Position numbers and translations under genes: made by a program
Part shown: one piece after another, positions 16,845 through 26,243 of the stretch
Position numbering within the stretch: position 1 is the stretch's first letter
Layout: every line of letters starts with the position of its first letter
Source of the DNA: a bacterium
GTDB taxonomy: Bacteria; UBA10199; 2-02-FULL-44-16; JAAZCA01
Reading direction: 5' to 3'
NCBI GenBank assembly: GCA_041648665.1
Contig: JBAZOP010000001.1
Span: 116,707 to 180,706 of the forward strand
Length of the DNA stretch: 64,000 nt
The notes under the pieces: generated by a model
The model's input: the letters and a program-made list of their open reading frames with translations, nothing else
Databases searched by the model: none
What the model was told of the DNA's origin: nothing

Positions 16845-18169
16845 CGGGACGCTCCATCGCTTTCAGCCAGGGAGAGCAGTCTTGATATCTGCAACGCAAG
16901 CTCCGCATCCGTCTGGGCCGAAGCCACCTTGGCGGAGAGGGCCTTCACATTCGCCCTCTGAACATCCAGGAATATCACCCTGCCCGCCTGGAAAGAATCG
17001 TAAGTCAACCTCGCCACCTCCACCGCATCTCTCACCGCCTTCACATTGGCCCCGCGCAATTCCTTCAGGGTCATGATCCGTTCCTTTATCCGCGAAGTAT
17101 CGCGCGAGAGATCTATCGCAGTCTGCTTTTTTTGTTCCTCGGCCGAATACGCCTGATACCTTCTGCTCCGGGTTTCCTTGCTTATCATGCCCCAGTCCAG
17201 GATCGGCAGATTGAGGCCGAGGGTCGCCTTGTTCTGCTGGATCGTCGTGTTGTCGCCGAGGTTGGGATATTGGTACGTTGCGGAGCCCTGCATCACGACC
17301 TTGGGCCAATGCCTGGCGCTGGAGCTCTTGGCCGCGAGCATAGCGGCCTCTCGCTGGTCCGCAAGCGCCTTCACTTGAGGATGAGACTCCACATCCACGC
17401 TGGCATCGGATCGCGGAAGCAGCACATTGAGCACCGCCTTGATGGGCTCGACATTCAGAGAATCGGGGTTCTCTTTCTCCGGATCGAAACCCAGCGCGGC
17501 GACCAGCGTCCGCTGCGCCAGACCTAGCGCCCCCTCGGCCTCGTCGAGGTCGCGTTCACGGTCGACCACCTCCTGGTGAGCCACCGTGAGATCGAGCAGA
17601 TCCGCGGTCCCCACCTTCTTCTTCTCAGAGACATCGGCATATTGCGCCCGAGCGAGGGAGAGCGCCTCTTTCACCAGCCTCACCTCCTCGCTCGCCAGCT
17701 GCACGTCTATGTAAGCCGAGCGAACGCCCAAGAGGACCTGCCGGGTGCTGTAGTCCAGATTGTTGTCTTCGGAATCCGCTATCTTTTCGAGACTCTTGGC
17801 CTGGTTCGTGATCTGCCCCGTATCCCATACGACCCAGTCGACCACGGGTCCCGTGGACCAGCTGACATGATCCCCTACTTTTTGAGTCAACCCCAACTGA
17901 GGTACGGAGATCTCTCCGATTTTGGAGACGAACGTGCTGTCCGCCCCGAACCTGAGGCTTGGGTATCGCTTCACCTTTTGCGCAAAGGCATCGTCCTTGG
18001 CCGAGTCCACGACGTACTTCTGCGACCCGATCTGATGCGAATTCCTGATAGCGGTCTCTTCGGCATCTTTGAACGAGATGAACGATTTTTGCAGCGCCTC
18101 GTCCGCAGCAAAGCAAACGCCGCAAAAGAAGAGTTGCACAACAACGATGAGGAACGCTTTTCGCATCAT
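16841..18169 (-). CDS. TolC-family outer membrane efflux protein
   Basis: A 442-residue outer-membrane channel. A signal peptide (about residues 1-22, ending FAADE) is followed by two repeats of long alpha-helices, each with the family pattern of Ala/Ser/Gln-rich heptads, and strand segments that would form the 12-strand barrel of a trimer. It is the first gene of the six-gene exporter operon (TolC, HlyD, two ATPases, two permeases), with all but one junction overlapping by 4 bp. No clear Shine-Dalgarno site precedes the tandem ATG start. Confidence 0.9.
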   Translation of the reverse strand: MMRKAFLIVVVQLFFCGVCFAADEALQKSFISFKDAEETAIRNSHQIGSQKYVVDSAKDDAFAQKVKRYPSLRFGADSTFVSKIGEISVPQLGLTQKVGDHVSWSTGPVVDWVVWDTGQITNQAKSLEKIADSEDNNLDYSTRQVLLGVRSAYIDVQLASEEVRLVKEALSLARAQYADVSEKKKVGTADLLDLTVAHQEVVDRERDLDEAEGALGLAQRTLVAALGFDPEKENPDSLNVEPIKAVLNVLLPRSDASVDVESHPQVKALADQREAAMLAAKSSSARHWPKVVMQGSATYQYPNLGDNTTIQQNKATLGLNLPILDWGMISKETRSRRYQAYSAEEQKKQTAIDLSRDTSRIKERIMTLKELRGANVKAVRDAVEVARLTYDSFQAGRVIFLDVQRANVKALSAKVASAQTDAELALQISRLLSLAESDGASR

Positions 18170-18388
18170 TAGGGACCACGGTTAAAATTGGACAATATTT
18201 CCAATAGTTTAGGTGAAGAGTCAAGCATATAACCTCACCCATCAGATCCGGACGAGATGAAAAAATCAAACGACCTCTTCGGGAGATAATGGACGAATCC
18301 ACTTCATCAGATGACAGCTTGGCCCTCCCTGACGTTGCTGAGCTTTTTCCTTTCTCCCTTGTTGCAACTGTGATAGCTGCAGGCACCA

Positions 18389-19702
18389 ATGCCGCGCCCC
18401 AAAAAACTCTTACTCATCGCCCCTGCAAGCCTGGAAGTCCAAAAAGCGAAAGGAAAATACGCGCATCACCTCGGCCTCGCAATGGTGGCGGGCCTCGCCA
18501 CGCCCTTTTTCGACGAGATCCGGATCGTGGAGGAGACCTTCGAACCGCTGGACCTGAACGAGACCGCGGACCTCGTCGGCATCACGATGATGACCTGCCA
18601 GGCGACGCGCGGGTATGAACTCGCGGATCACTTCCGCAAGAGGGGCATCCCGACCATCTGCGGGGGAAGCCACGCCTCGTTCATGGTCGCGGAATGCACG
18701 CAGCACTTCGATGCACTGGTCGTCAATGAGGCCGAGCTGGTGTGGCCCCAGATCATGGCGGATTTTCAAGCAGGGGCGCTCAAACCGGTCTATCGCACGG
18801 ACTCCTTCATCGATCTGAAAGATTTGCCGATGCCCCGCAAGGACCTTTTCTTAAAGGGGCACACCACGCTCAACACGCAGGTGCTGCAGACCAGCCGCGG
18901 CTGCCCGCTGGGCTGCAATTTCTGCACGGTGACGAAGATGTACGGCAGCACGCATCGGACCCGTCCCGTGGAGCACGTCGTGGAGGAAATCAAGCGCTTC
19001 CCCTCGCGCATCTTCTTCTTCGTGGATGACAACATCTTCTTCACGAAAGAATACGCCTACAAGCTTTTCGAAGCGCTGATCCCGCTGAAGATCAAGTGGG
19101 GGTCGCAGGGCTCGCTGGAGATGATCGCGCGCGACGAAAAGTTGCTGAAACTCGCCGCCGATTCCGGCTGCATCAGCCTCTTCGTGGGCATCGAATCGAT
19201 CGAACAGGAGATCCTGAACCTCGCGAATAAGTCGTTCAACAAGGTCAAGAATTATGAGGCCCACATCCGCAAGATCACGCGGGCGGGGATCAACCTGATC
19301 GGCGCCTTCATGTTCGGCTTTGACCAGGACACGAAAGAGACTCTCAATAAGGTATACGATTTTGCCATGCACAACCGATTGGCGCTGGTGAACACCGGGA
19401 TCATGACCCCCTTCCCCGGCACCGCTTTTTACGACAAGGCGCTGCGCGATAAGAGGATCTTCGATTTCAACTGGGAGCACTACACGGGCGCCAATCTCGT
19501 ATGCCACCATCCGACGATGAACCAGGAAGAGATAGAGGCAATACACCTTCGCTTTCCAAAGCGGTTTTATTCGTGGCGCTCGATCCTCACGCGTTTCTGG
19601 GCCAACAGGGCCCAGCCCCTCTACTACCTCATCATGAACCTCTCCCACTGGTGGCGGGCCCACAATCGCAAACCCGATGCGGCCTGCGAATACGCCTCAT
19701 AA
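18389..19702 (+). CDS. B12-binding radical SAM protein
   Basis: A 437-residue enzyme. An N-terminal Rossmann-like B12-binding domain (about residues 1-140, with LVGITMMTCQ and ICGGSHAS) precedes the radical SAM core, whose 4Fe-4S motif is CPLGCNFC near residue 172. A later region with GFDQDTKETL and TPFPGTAFYD is typical of the B12-radical SAM family that methylates or rearranges unactivated carbons. The usual DxHxxG cobalamin signature is not evident. The substrate is unknown; no biosynthetic partner genes lie next to it. A terminator follows 24 bp after the stop. Confidence 0.88.
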   Translation: MPRPKKLLLIAPASLEVQKAKGKYAHHLGLAMVAGLATPFFDEIRIVEETFEPLDLNETADLVGITMMTCQATRGYELADHFRKRGIPTICGGSHASFMVAECTQHFDALVVNEAELVWPQIMADFQAGALKPVYRTDSFIDLKDLPMPRKDLFLKGHTTLNTQVLQTSRGCPLGCNFCTVTKMYGSTHRTRPVEHVVEEIKRFPSRIFFFVDDNIFFTKEYAYKLFEALIPLKIKWGSQGSLEMIARDEKLLKLAADSGCISLFVGIESIEQEILNLANKSFNKVKNYEAHIRKITRAGINLIGAFMFGFDQDTKETLNKVYDFAMHNRLALVNTGIMTPFPGTAFYDKALRDKRIFDFNWEHYTGANLVCHHPTMNQEEIEAIHLRFPKRFYSWRSILTRFWANRAQPLYYLIMNLSHWWRAHNRKPDAACEYAS

Positions 19703-19726
19703 AACTTCAAAATTCCGGAGACATTG

Positions 19727-19756
19727 AAAAAAGCCTCCTTTTGGAGGGCTTTTTTA
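19727..19756 (+). terminator. Intrinsic terminator
   Basis: AAAAAAGCCTCC, TTTT loop, GGAGGGCTTTTTT, with one unpaired base in the stem. It separates the radical SAM gene from typA. Confidence 0.82.
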
Positions 19757-19797
19757 TTGCATGGCTTTCCGCCCCGAGTTGGTATAGGAGGGCGGTC

Positions 19798-21606
19798 ATG
19801 CACAAGACCGCCAAAACGGAAAAACTTAGGAATATCGCCATTATAGCCCACGTCGATCACGGCAAGACGACGCTCGTGGATTTCATGCTCCGGCAGAGCG
19901 GCACCTTCCGCGATAACCAGTCTGTGGAAGAACGCGTCATGGACAGCATGGACCTGGAACGCGAGCGCGGGATCACGATCGCCTCTAAGAATTGCTCCGT
20001 TTCCTGGAAGGGAATCAAGATCAACATCATCGATACCCCGGGACATGCGGATTTCGGCGGCGAGGTGGAGCGCGGCCTCAAGATGGTGGACGGCGCCATC
20101 CTGCTCGTGGACGCCTCCGAAGGCCCTCTGCCTCAGACGCGCTTCGTGCTCAAGAAAGCGCTCGAGGCAAACCTCAAGATCATCGTGGTCATCAACAAGA
20201 TCGACCGCAAGGACGCGCGGCCGCAGGAGGTCCTGAACGAGGTCTATAGCCTATTCATCGACCTCGACGCGAACGACGACCAGATCGACTTCCCGGTCCT
20301 CTATGCGATCGGCCGCGACGGCATCGTGCAGGAGAAGCTCTCGGAGGCGGGAACGGACTTGGCGCCGCTCTTCGACGCGATCCTCTCCGAGGTGCCGCCG
20401 CCGCGCTACGATCCTGCCGAGCCGTTCCAGATGCTCGTGACGAATCTCTCCTATTCCGACTACATGGGGCGACTCGCGATCGGCCGCATCTTCAACGGCA
20501 CCGCATTGAAGAACGACGCGCTGGTGTGCATAGGAGAGGACGGAAGTCCAAGGCCGCTCAAGGTGACGGGCCTGCAGGGGTTCTCGGGAATCCAGGTGCA
20601 TGAGGTCGAGGCGGTCGTGCCGGGCGACATCGTCATCCTATCCGGCATCGATCATGTCGACATCGGCGACACGATCTGCACCGAGGATTCTCCCAAGCCG
20701 CTGCCCCGCATCACGGTCGACGAGCCCACGGTCGCAATGAGGTTCATGTGCAACACCTCGCCCTTCTCCGGCCGCGACGGCCAGTACGTCCAGTCGCGCA
20801 TGATCCTGGAGCGGCTGGAAAAGGAATGCCGGCTCAACGTGGCGCTGCGCGTGGAACCGGGCGAGAACGCCCAGACCTTCATCGTCAAGGGGCGCGGCGA
20901 ATTCCAGATGGCCATCCTCGTGGAGACGATGCGGCGGGAGGGCTTCGAGCTCGCCGTCGGCCGCCCTCAGGTGCTCATGAAGGAGGCGGGTGGAGTGCTC
21001 TGCGAGCCGATCGAGCACCTCTATATCGACATCCAGGAAGAATTCACAGGGACCGTGACCGAGAAGCTCTCGCGGAGGCTCGGCCGCATGATCAACATGG
21101 TGAACCACGGGACCGGCCGCGTTCGCCTCGAGTTCTCCATCCCGTCGCGAGGCCTCATCGGCTACCGCAACGAGTTCCTGACGGACACCAAGGGGACGGG
21201 CCTCATGAATTCGTACGTGCAGGGCTACGAACCCTTTCGCGGGGAGCTGACTGGCAGGGTCGCCGGGACGCTGGTGGCGGATCGCACAGGCAAGACCGTG
21301 CCGTACGCGCTCTTTCACCTGGAGCCGCGCGGCGCTCTCTTCGTGGAGCCGGGGGTCGAGGTCTACGAGGGGATGATCGTCGGCGAGCACAATCGTTCAA
21401 ACGACCTGAACGTGAACCCGTGCAAGGAGAAGAAACTCACCAATCTGCGCTCGGCCGGCCACGACGAGAACATCATCCTCTCGCCGATCCTGCCGATGAC
21501 GCTGGAGCTGGCGATCGAATTCATCCGCGACGACGAGCAGGTGGAGGTGACGCCCAAGAACATCCGCCTGCGCAAGAACATCCTCCCCGCCAACCAACGA
21601 AAGTGA
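19798..21606 (+). CDS. typA: Translational GTPase TypA/BipA
   Basis: A 602-residue ribosome-binding GTPase needed for 50S assembly and growth under stress or cold. The G1 motif HVDHGKTTL is at about residues 18-26, the switch I region RERGITI near 57, G3 DTPGHADF near 79, NKID near 133, and the EF-G-like beta-barrel and C-terminal domains follow (PSRGLIGYR near 440). The frame is open well upstream through the terminator, but the ATG at 19798 has TAGGAGGGCGGTC before it and gives the normal family length. Downstream lies a cold-shock gene. Confidence 0.95.
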   Translation: MHKTAKTEKLRNIAIIAHVDHGKTTLVDFMLRQSGTFRDNQSVEERVMDSMDLERERGITIASKNCSVSWKGIKINIIDTPGHADFGGEVERGLKMVDGAILLVDASEGPLPQTRFVLKKALEANLKIIVVINKIDRKDARPQEVLNEVYSLFIDLDANDDQIDFPVLYAIGRDGIVQEKLSEAGTDLAPLFDAILSEVPPPRYDPAEPFQMLVTNLSYSDYMGRLAIGRIFNGTALKNDALVCIGEDGSPRPLKVTGLQGFSGIQVHEVEAVVPGDIVILSGIDHVDIGDTICTEDSPKPLPRITVDEPTVAMRFMCNTSPFSGRDGQYVQSRMILERLEKECRLNVALRVEPGENAQTFIVKGRGEFQMAILVETMRREGFELAVGRPQVLMKEAGGVLCEPIEHLYIDIQEEFTGTVTEKLSRRLGRMINMVNHGTGRVRLEFSIPSRGLIGYRNEFLTDTKGTGLMNSYVQGYEPFRGELTGRVAGTLVADRTGKTVPYALFHLEPRGALFVEPGVEVYEGMIVGEHNRSNDLNVNPCKEKKLTNLRSAGHDENIILSPILPMTLELAIEFIRDDEQVEVTPKNIRLRKNILPANQRK

Positions 21607-21873
21607 AATCAAGAAATAAGTGCCGTGTCCCGGGAAGCACCCCATCATCAGCAAATACACGTCCCGCCGGAGCCCGCAGGGACCACTGCCATAAAGTGAC
21701 CGTGTGGCAAGGGCCTGCTGATACCATAAACCGAAAACACCGTCCTGCCGGTTTCAACCAGCCCGGCTTCCGAGGGGATGGAATGATCATTGCCAATATC
21801 CATCAAGACGCGTACATATCTGTCTCACCTCGTCAGAAGTTGCTCTTTAACCGAAACATCAGGAGGAGATCGT
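21607..21873 (+). promoter_or_regulatory. Long leader region of the cold-shock gene
   Basis: About 267 bp separate typA from the csp start. Csp genes commonly have long structured leaders that act as cold sensors, so part of this stretch may be an untranslated leader ending in the strong AGGAGGAGATCGT site. I could not see a conserved cold-box sequence, and no promoter stands out. Confidence 0.3.
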
Positions 21874-22068
21874 ATGGAAACCGGCACCGTCAAGTTTTAC
21901 AATGAAGCGAAGGGTTTTGGATTCATCACGCCCGACAACGGCGGAAAAGATCTCTACGTGCACTCCACCGCCGTACAGAACGGACCGATCAAAGAGGGCG
22001 ACAAAGTCGAGTTTGAGATCGGCCAGGGTGAAAAAGGTCCTCGCGCTGAAAAAGTCAGCCGTAAATAA
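21874..22068 (+). CDS. csp: Cold-shock protein, CspA family
   Basis: A 64-residue single cold-shock domain that binds single-stranded RNA or DNA and melts RNA structure. Both RNP motifs are present: KGFGFITP at about residues 13-20 and DLYVHSTAV at about 26-34. It opens with the family-typical TGTVKFYN and is basic at the end. The start is the ATG with AGGAGG 7 nt upstream; an in-frame extension further 5' lacks family similarity. Confidence 0.95.
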   Translation: METGTVKFYNEAKGFGFITPDNGGKDLYVHSTAVQNGPIKEGDKVEFEIGQGEKGPRAEKVSRK

Positions 22069-22113
22069 CGAGGGCGTCAAACCTGACCGTCTCAGATATC
22101 CCCGGAAAACACG

Positions 22114-22142
22114 TTGGGCGGGAGCCGCAAAGCCCCGCCCAA
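22114..22142 (+). terminator. GC-rich hairpin after csp, probably a weak terminator
   Basis: TTGGGCGGG pairs with CCCGCCCAA across 11 nt. The T run is poor (AAGTGGTTTC), so termination may be incomplete and the next gene, starting 11 bp later, could be reached by read-through. Confidence 0.5.
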
Positions 22143-22152
22143 GTGGTTTCAT

Positions 22153-24348
22153 ATGAAAATCTCAACCCGTAAAATTCTTTTCACTGTTTTCTTTTTCTCC
22201 GGGTTCTGCGCCCTTTTATATCAGGTGATCTGGGTAAGGCTGGCCTATGCCTCCTTCGGCATAATAACCCCCGTGCTGTCCGTCGTCATCTCCGTCTTCA
22301 TGCTCGGCCTGGCAATCGGCAGCTGGGGCGTAGGCAGGTGGATCAAAGGATGGACGTCGCGCGCCAGGATATCCGCAATATATTTCTACGCCCTGGCCGA
22401 GTTCCTCATCGGAGTGAGCGCATTCGCCGTCCCGTGGATGTTCGCGCTCGGAGAACGCCTCCTACTGCCGATGGGCGAAACCGACTCAGGCTACTATCTC
22501 CTCGTGTCCGCGCTCGTGATCGCCGCGTCCCTTCTCGGGTGGTGCATACTCATGGGCGCCTCATTCCCGCTGGCGCTCGCCTTTGAGAAGGAGCAGACGA
22601 GATCCAGCGAATCGAACTTCAGCTTCCTCTACCTCGCAAATGTCATAGGCGCCATGTGCGGCACCATTCTGACCACCGTCGTTCTGATCGAATGGCTTGG
22701 ATTCAAAAGCACCCTGATGGTCGCGGCGACGGCGAATTTCCTGATCGCCCTCGTCGCGGTCTGGCTGGGGATCAGGCATCCCTTGCGTTCGCCTGCCGAA
22801 ATCCCCGACCAACGCAAGTCCACTGCCGCTGCTGCGCAGCCCTCCGCCGGCGGGAGCACGCTCCTGTACGCGGTCCTCTTCACCACAGGCTTCTGCTCCA
22901 TGGCGCTGGAGGTTGTATGGATCCGCGCCTTCATCCCAATACTGAGGACATCTGTTTATGCATTTGGAGCCATATTGTTCATCTATCTTCTCTCAACCTG
23001 GATAGGCTCCTATTTCTATCGAAGGAATCTTGCCGGATCCAAGCTGGCGTCCAACGTTGCGCTCTTGGCCGCGCTGTCCGTGGCGGTCCTCTTGCCCGTG
23101 GTCGTGAACGACCCCCGGATCCACAAGGGCGTTCCGTGGATACTGCTCAGCATCGCGCCGTTCTGCACGCTGCTCGGCTATCTCACCCCGCGGATCATCG
23201 ACGACATGTCCCATGGCGCCCCGGATCTTGTGGGGCGGGCCTATGCAGTCAACCTGTCAGGCTGCATACTCGGCCCCCTCTTCGCCGCATACCTCCTGCT
23301 GCCTGCGACGGGCGCCCGGATCTCCATGGTCATCCTCGCCCTGCCGTTCCTCTTCCTGTGGGTCCTGTTCCTGAGGTCATGGTCGGGCAGAAAAACCCTG
23401 GCTGCGACGACCGGCATCCTTCTCTGCTGCACGCTGCTGGTTTCAATCCGTTATTCCAAAAGCTACGAGGAGGGGGCAGGCCTTCTGGATCAGAAGGTGC
23501 GCCGGGATCACACGGCAACGGTCATCACCGGGACAGAAATAATCGATGAGAACAACTATGCCAAGGCACTCCTCGTGAACGGTGTGAGCATCACAATGGT
23601 GACACCCATAACGAAGGTGATGGCGCATCTGCCACTCGGACTCCTGACGAAAAAACCGGAATCCGCACTGGTGATCTGCTTCGGCATGGGGACGACCTTC
23701 CGCTCAGCCATGTCGTGGGGGATCGACACCACCGCCATAGAACTCGTGCCCAGCGTGAGGGACGCATTCGGGGATTTCTTCGCCGATGCCGCGGAACTCA
23801 TGCAGGATCCCCGCGGCCACATCATAGTGGACGACGGCAGGCGCTATCTCATGAGGACGGAAAAGACATTCGACGTGATAACCATAGACCCGCCTCCCCC
23901 TGTGGAGACCGCCGGATCGAGCCTTCTGTACTCGACTGAATTCTACGACCTGATGAAGAAACACCTCAAACCGGGCGGAATGGTCCAGCAATGGCACCCC
24001 GGCGACCGGGAGGAGTCCTTCCAAGCAGTGGCAAGATCGCTGGTCGAATCCTTCCCCTACGTCGCGGCGTTTTACTCCATGGAGAACTGGGGCACACACT
24101 TCATAGCTTCGATGTCACCGATCGTCATCCCGCCGGTCGATGTGTTCATCAGCCGCCTTCCGGAGGGTGCAAGGAAGGACCTCCTCGAGTGGAAGTGGGG
24201 GCAAGAGCCGATCGAGACGTACGTGGCGAACATCCTTTTCAGGAGGTTGGACCTCGATGAACTGCTGAATCCTGACAGGGAAATCCTGATAAGCGACGAC
24301 AGACCGTTCAACGAATATTTCGTGCTGAGGAGATATTTTCCCCGTTAA
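22153..24348 (+). CDS. Polytopic membrane protein fused to a spermidine-synthase-like domain
   Basis: A 731-residue fusion. The first part holds two blocks of transmembrane segments (about residues 7-215 and 235-440), each beginning with a similar motif (GFCALLYQVIWVR, GFCSMALEVVWIR). The last 280 residues resemble the aminopropyltransferase/methyltransferase fold: VICFGMGTTFRSAM near 510, an acidic VELVPSV-like strand end, DPPPPVETAG near 580 and LKPGGMVQQW near 610. This is the common 'fused MFS/spermidine synthase' type, of largely unknown function. The gate Asp-Asp residues of true spermidine synthase are not evident. The ATG chosen begins the first basic-hydrophobic segment; its ribosome-binding site is weak. 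Confidence 0.82.
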   Translation: MKISTRKILFTVFFFSGFCALLYQVIWVRLAYASFGIITPVLSVVISVFMLGLAIGSWGVGRWIKGWTSRARISAIYFYALAEFLIGVSAFAVPWMFALGERLLLPMGETDSGYYLLVSALVIAASLLGWCILMGASFPLALAFEKEQTRSSESNFSFLYLANVIGAMCGTILTTVVLIEWLGFKSTLMVAATANFLIALVAVWLGIRHPLRSPAEIPDQRKSTAAAAQPSAGGSTLLYAVLFTTGFCSMALEVVWIRAFIPILRTSVYAFGAILFIYLLSTWIGSYFYRRNLAGSKLASNVALLAALSVAVLLPVVVNDPRIHKGVPWILLSIAPFCTLLGYLTPRIIDDMSHGAPDLVGRAYAVNLSGCILGPLFAAYLLLPATGARISMVILALPFLFLWVLFLRSWSGRKTLAATTGILLCCTLLVSIRYSKSYEEGAGLLDQKVRRDHTATVITGTEIIDENNYAKALLVNGVSITMVTPITKVMAHLPLGLLTKKPESALVICFGMGTTFRSAMSWGIDTTAIELVPSVRDAFGDFFADAAELMQDPRGHIIVDDGRRYLMRTEKTFDVITIDPPPPVETAGSSLLYSTEFYDLMKKHLKPGGMVQQWHPGDREESFQAVARSLVESFPYVAAFYSMENWGTHFIASMSPIVIPPVDVFISRLPEGARKDLLEWKWGQEPIETYVANILFRRLDLDELLNPDREILISDDRPFNEYFVLRRYFPR

Positions 24349-24483
24349 TGCAGCCGGTGGGCAATAAAAAACTCGTCTGTCGCGCCCGCCATTTCGCTCA
24401 ATATATAAAACTATTCACATTGTACTCGATGAATGATAAAAGTTAATGCGTTGTCGAAGAAAGAGAATAAAATGGAGGTTCCT

Positions 24484-25413
24484 ATGACATCGGCACCCCC
24501 CATCATATCTCAAGAGAAAATCGAAGAGCTTAACCGGCGCGTGAACATCCTTAAACTCCGTGATGAAAAAAATTTTTCATACTACGAATACGGAGACGGG
24601 CGCGGAAAACCAATATTGTTTTTTCATGGGACAGGCTCCCACATCCACGCAATGCTTCTCCACGCAGCCGCTCTCGAAATGGGATACAGGATCATCGTGC
24701 CAGATCGGCCTGGCGTAGGCTTATCCGACTTTCAGAAAGGATGGACGCTTTTGGGAAGCGTAGGCAACTACGTGGAACTTCTCGACACTCTGAAGGTGGA
24801 AAAGTGCATAGCCATGGGCATTTCCGGCGGCGGCCCATCTCTTATGGCGTGCGCATATGCCATTCCGGAGAGAATCGAGATGGTTGTAGATCTGGCGTGC
24901 GCAATGCCGCTTTATCGCGACAGGGAATCCCTCAGGAGCCTGGGAACAATGGACAGATTCTATGCAAAGATCGGCAGCAAATTACCCCTCGCGTTATTTA
25001 AGATTCCATTCTCCCTGCTTGGATTGCTGCAAACGGTGATGAAAAGCCCAAAATCTTTCGTAAAGATGATGTCTTCCAGCATGTGCGCGTCGGACGCCCG
25101 GTTGTTTGCGAATCCGAATCTGCAATATCTTTTCATGCGCGATTTTCAGGAACTCTTCAGACACGGTTCAAAAGGGCCCGCGTATGATGCGCAGCTTGTG
25201 TACAAGGATTGGGGATTCGATCTTGCGGACATAAAGACCAGGATCGAGATATTTCACGGGACCGAAGACAAGTGGGTGCCGATAAAATTCAGCGAGCATC
25301 TGGAGAAAAAAGCTCCGCTTGCAACTCTGCACCCTGTTCAAAACCAAGGACATTTCTATCATCTCGTTTACGCGCACGAATTATTGCAAAAAATATCACG
25401 CCTGAGCGCCTGA
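24484..25413 (+). CDS. Alpha/beta hydrolase
   Basis: A 309-residue alpha/beta-hydrolase-fold enzyme. HGTGSH near residue 50 forms the oxyanion region, GISGGGP near 115 holds the nucleophile serine (G-x-S-x-G), HGTEDKWVP near 258 gives the acid and NQGHFYHL near 293 the histidine. The fold is that of general esterases or lactonases; the substrate is unknown. Of several in-frame ATGs, the one at 24484 has GGAGG 5 nt upstream. The gene stands alone. Confidence 0.87.
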   Translation: MTSAPPIISQEKIEELNRRVNILKLRDEKNFSYYEYGDGRGKPILFFHGTGSHIHAMLLHAAALEMGYRIIVPDRPGVGLSDFQKGWTLLGSVGNYVELLDTLKVEKCIAMGISGGGPSLMACAYAIPERIEMVVDLACAMPLYRDRESLRSLGTMDRFYAKIGSKLPLALFKIPFSLLGLLQTVMKSPKSFVKMMSSSMCASDARLFANPNLQYLFMRDFQELFRHGSKGPAYDAQLVYKDWGFDLADIKTRIEIFHGTEDKWVPIKFSEHLEKKAPLATLHPVQNQGHFYHLVYAHELLQKISRLSA

Positions 25414-25521
25414 TTGAATCAGAACAGAGGGTGTCACTTCATTCCAACCCTCGAAGCGGCGACGTAATTGTTTTTAATTATTTATTCGATTATCGTATAA
25501 ACACGACACGAGGAGGTTGCG

Positions 25522-26067
25522 ATGATGAAGAGGATGAAGATCGATAAGGCGTTCACGCTGATCGAACCAGGCCCGGTCGTCCTCATTACGACGCATGATG
25601 GAAAGAAAGATAACATCATGACCATCTCCTGGACCATGGTCGTGGACTTCACGCCGGTGTTCGCCATGACCACAGGTCCCTGGAATCACTCGTACGCCGC
25701 CCTGAAAAAATATCGGGAATGCGTGATCGCGATTCCCACGGCGGACCTCATCGATAAGGTCGTAGGCGTGGGGATATGCTCCGGTTCCGATACAAATAAA
25801 TTTGAAAAATTTGGATTTACTCCAATCAGAGGAAATCATGTAAACGCGCCTCTGATCAAGGAGTGTCTGGCGAATATTGAATGTAGAGTCGTCGACATCG
25901 TCAAAAAACACAATATCGTCGTTCTCGATGGCGTCGCTGCTCACTTCGATAGTTCTCGAAAAGAGAAGCGAACGATCCACGCGACAGGCGACGGCACCTT
26001 CATGGTGGATGGACGCAGATTGAATCGAAGGAAGATGATGAAGGCGAAGTTCCCGGATCTTATTTGA
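25522..26067 (+). CDS. Flavin-reductase-like (flavoredoxin type) FMN-binding protein
   Basis: A 181-residue protein of the flavin reductase-like domain family (FMN-binding split barrel). The start, with GPVVLITTHDGKKDNIMTISW at about residues 16-36 in overlapping pieces, and the following FAMTTGPWNHSYAAL are characteristic, as is the conserved NHVNAPLIKECLANIEC region near 113. Members pass electrons or reduce flavins; flavoredoxins serve anaerobes. AGGAGG sits 5 nt before the first of two ATGs. The stop codon lies inside a perfect 10-bp inverted repeat. Confidence 0.86.
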   Translation: MMKRMKIDKAFTLIEPGPVVLITTHDGKKDNIMTISWTMVVDFTPVFAMTTGPWNHSYAALKKYRECVIAIPTADLIDKVVGVGICSGSDTNKFEKFGFTPIRGNHVNAPLIKECLANIECRVVDIVKKHNIVVLDGVAAHFDSSRKEKRTIHATGDGTFMVDGRRLNRRKMMKAKFPDLI

Positions 26068-26090
26068 AAACAAAAGCCCCTGTTTTCAAA
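26063..26090. terminator. Perfect 10-bp inverted repeat spanning the stop codon
   Basis: TTTGAAAACA (26063-26072) pairs with TGTTTTCAAA (26081-26090) over an 8-nt loop. The TGA stop of the flavin-reductase-like gene (26065-26067) lies in the left arm. There is no T run, so it may be an RNA-stabilising hairpin or a Rho-type end rather than a standard terminator. Confidence 0.5.
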
Positions 26091-26243
26091 TGATAACTCG
26101 TACACAGGGGAGGGAAGACGCATGGACGGCAGGCAAACACCCGTCAAGCGGCAACCGTCAACGATTCAAAGGGATAGTCAACGACAGGTAAAAGAGCTAT
26201 GGTGGGTTCGGCAGCATGCGTTTCACCTCCCCGGGAGGGCGTC

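Noticed and set aside
18289..18618. Short forward frame before the radical SAM gene, possible leader peptide
   Set aside because: It has a weak GGGAG site but runs out of frame into the radical SAM gene with Arg/Pro-rich composition of a shadow frame; no stop lies near the gene start, so it does not behave like a leader.
19501..19797. Upstream extension of the typA frame
   Set aside because: It passes back through the terminator and the radical SAM gene; the ATG at 19798 has an excellent ribosome-binding site and gives normal family length.
22153..24348. Genuine spermidine synthase
   Set aside because: The C-terminal domain has the fold motifs, but the gate-keeping acids of true aminopropyltransferases are not evident and it is fused to a membrane region typical of the uncharacterised group.
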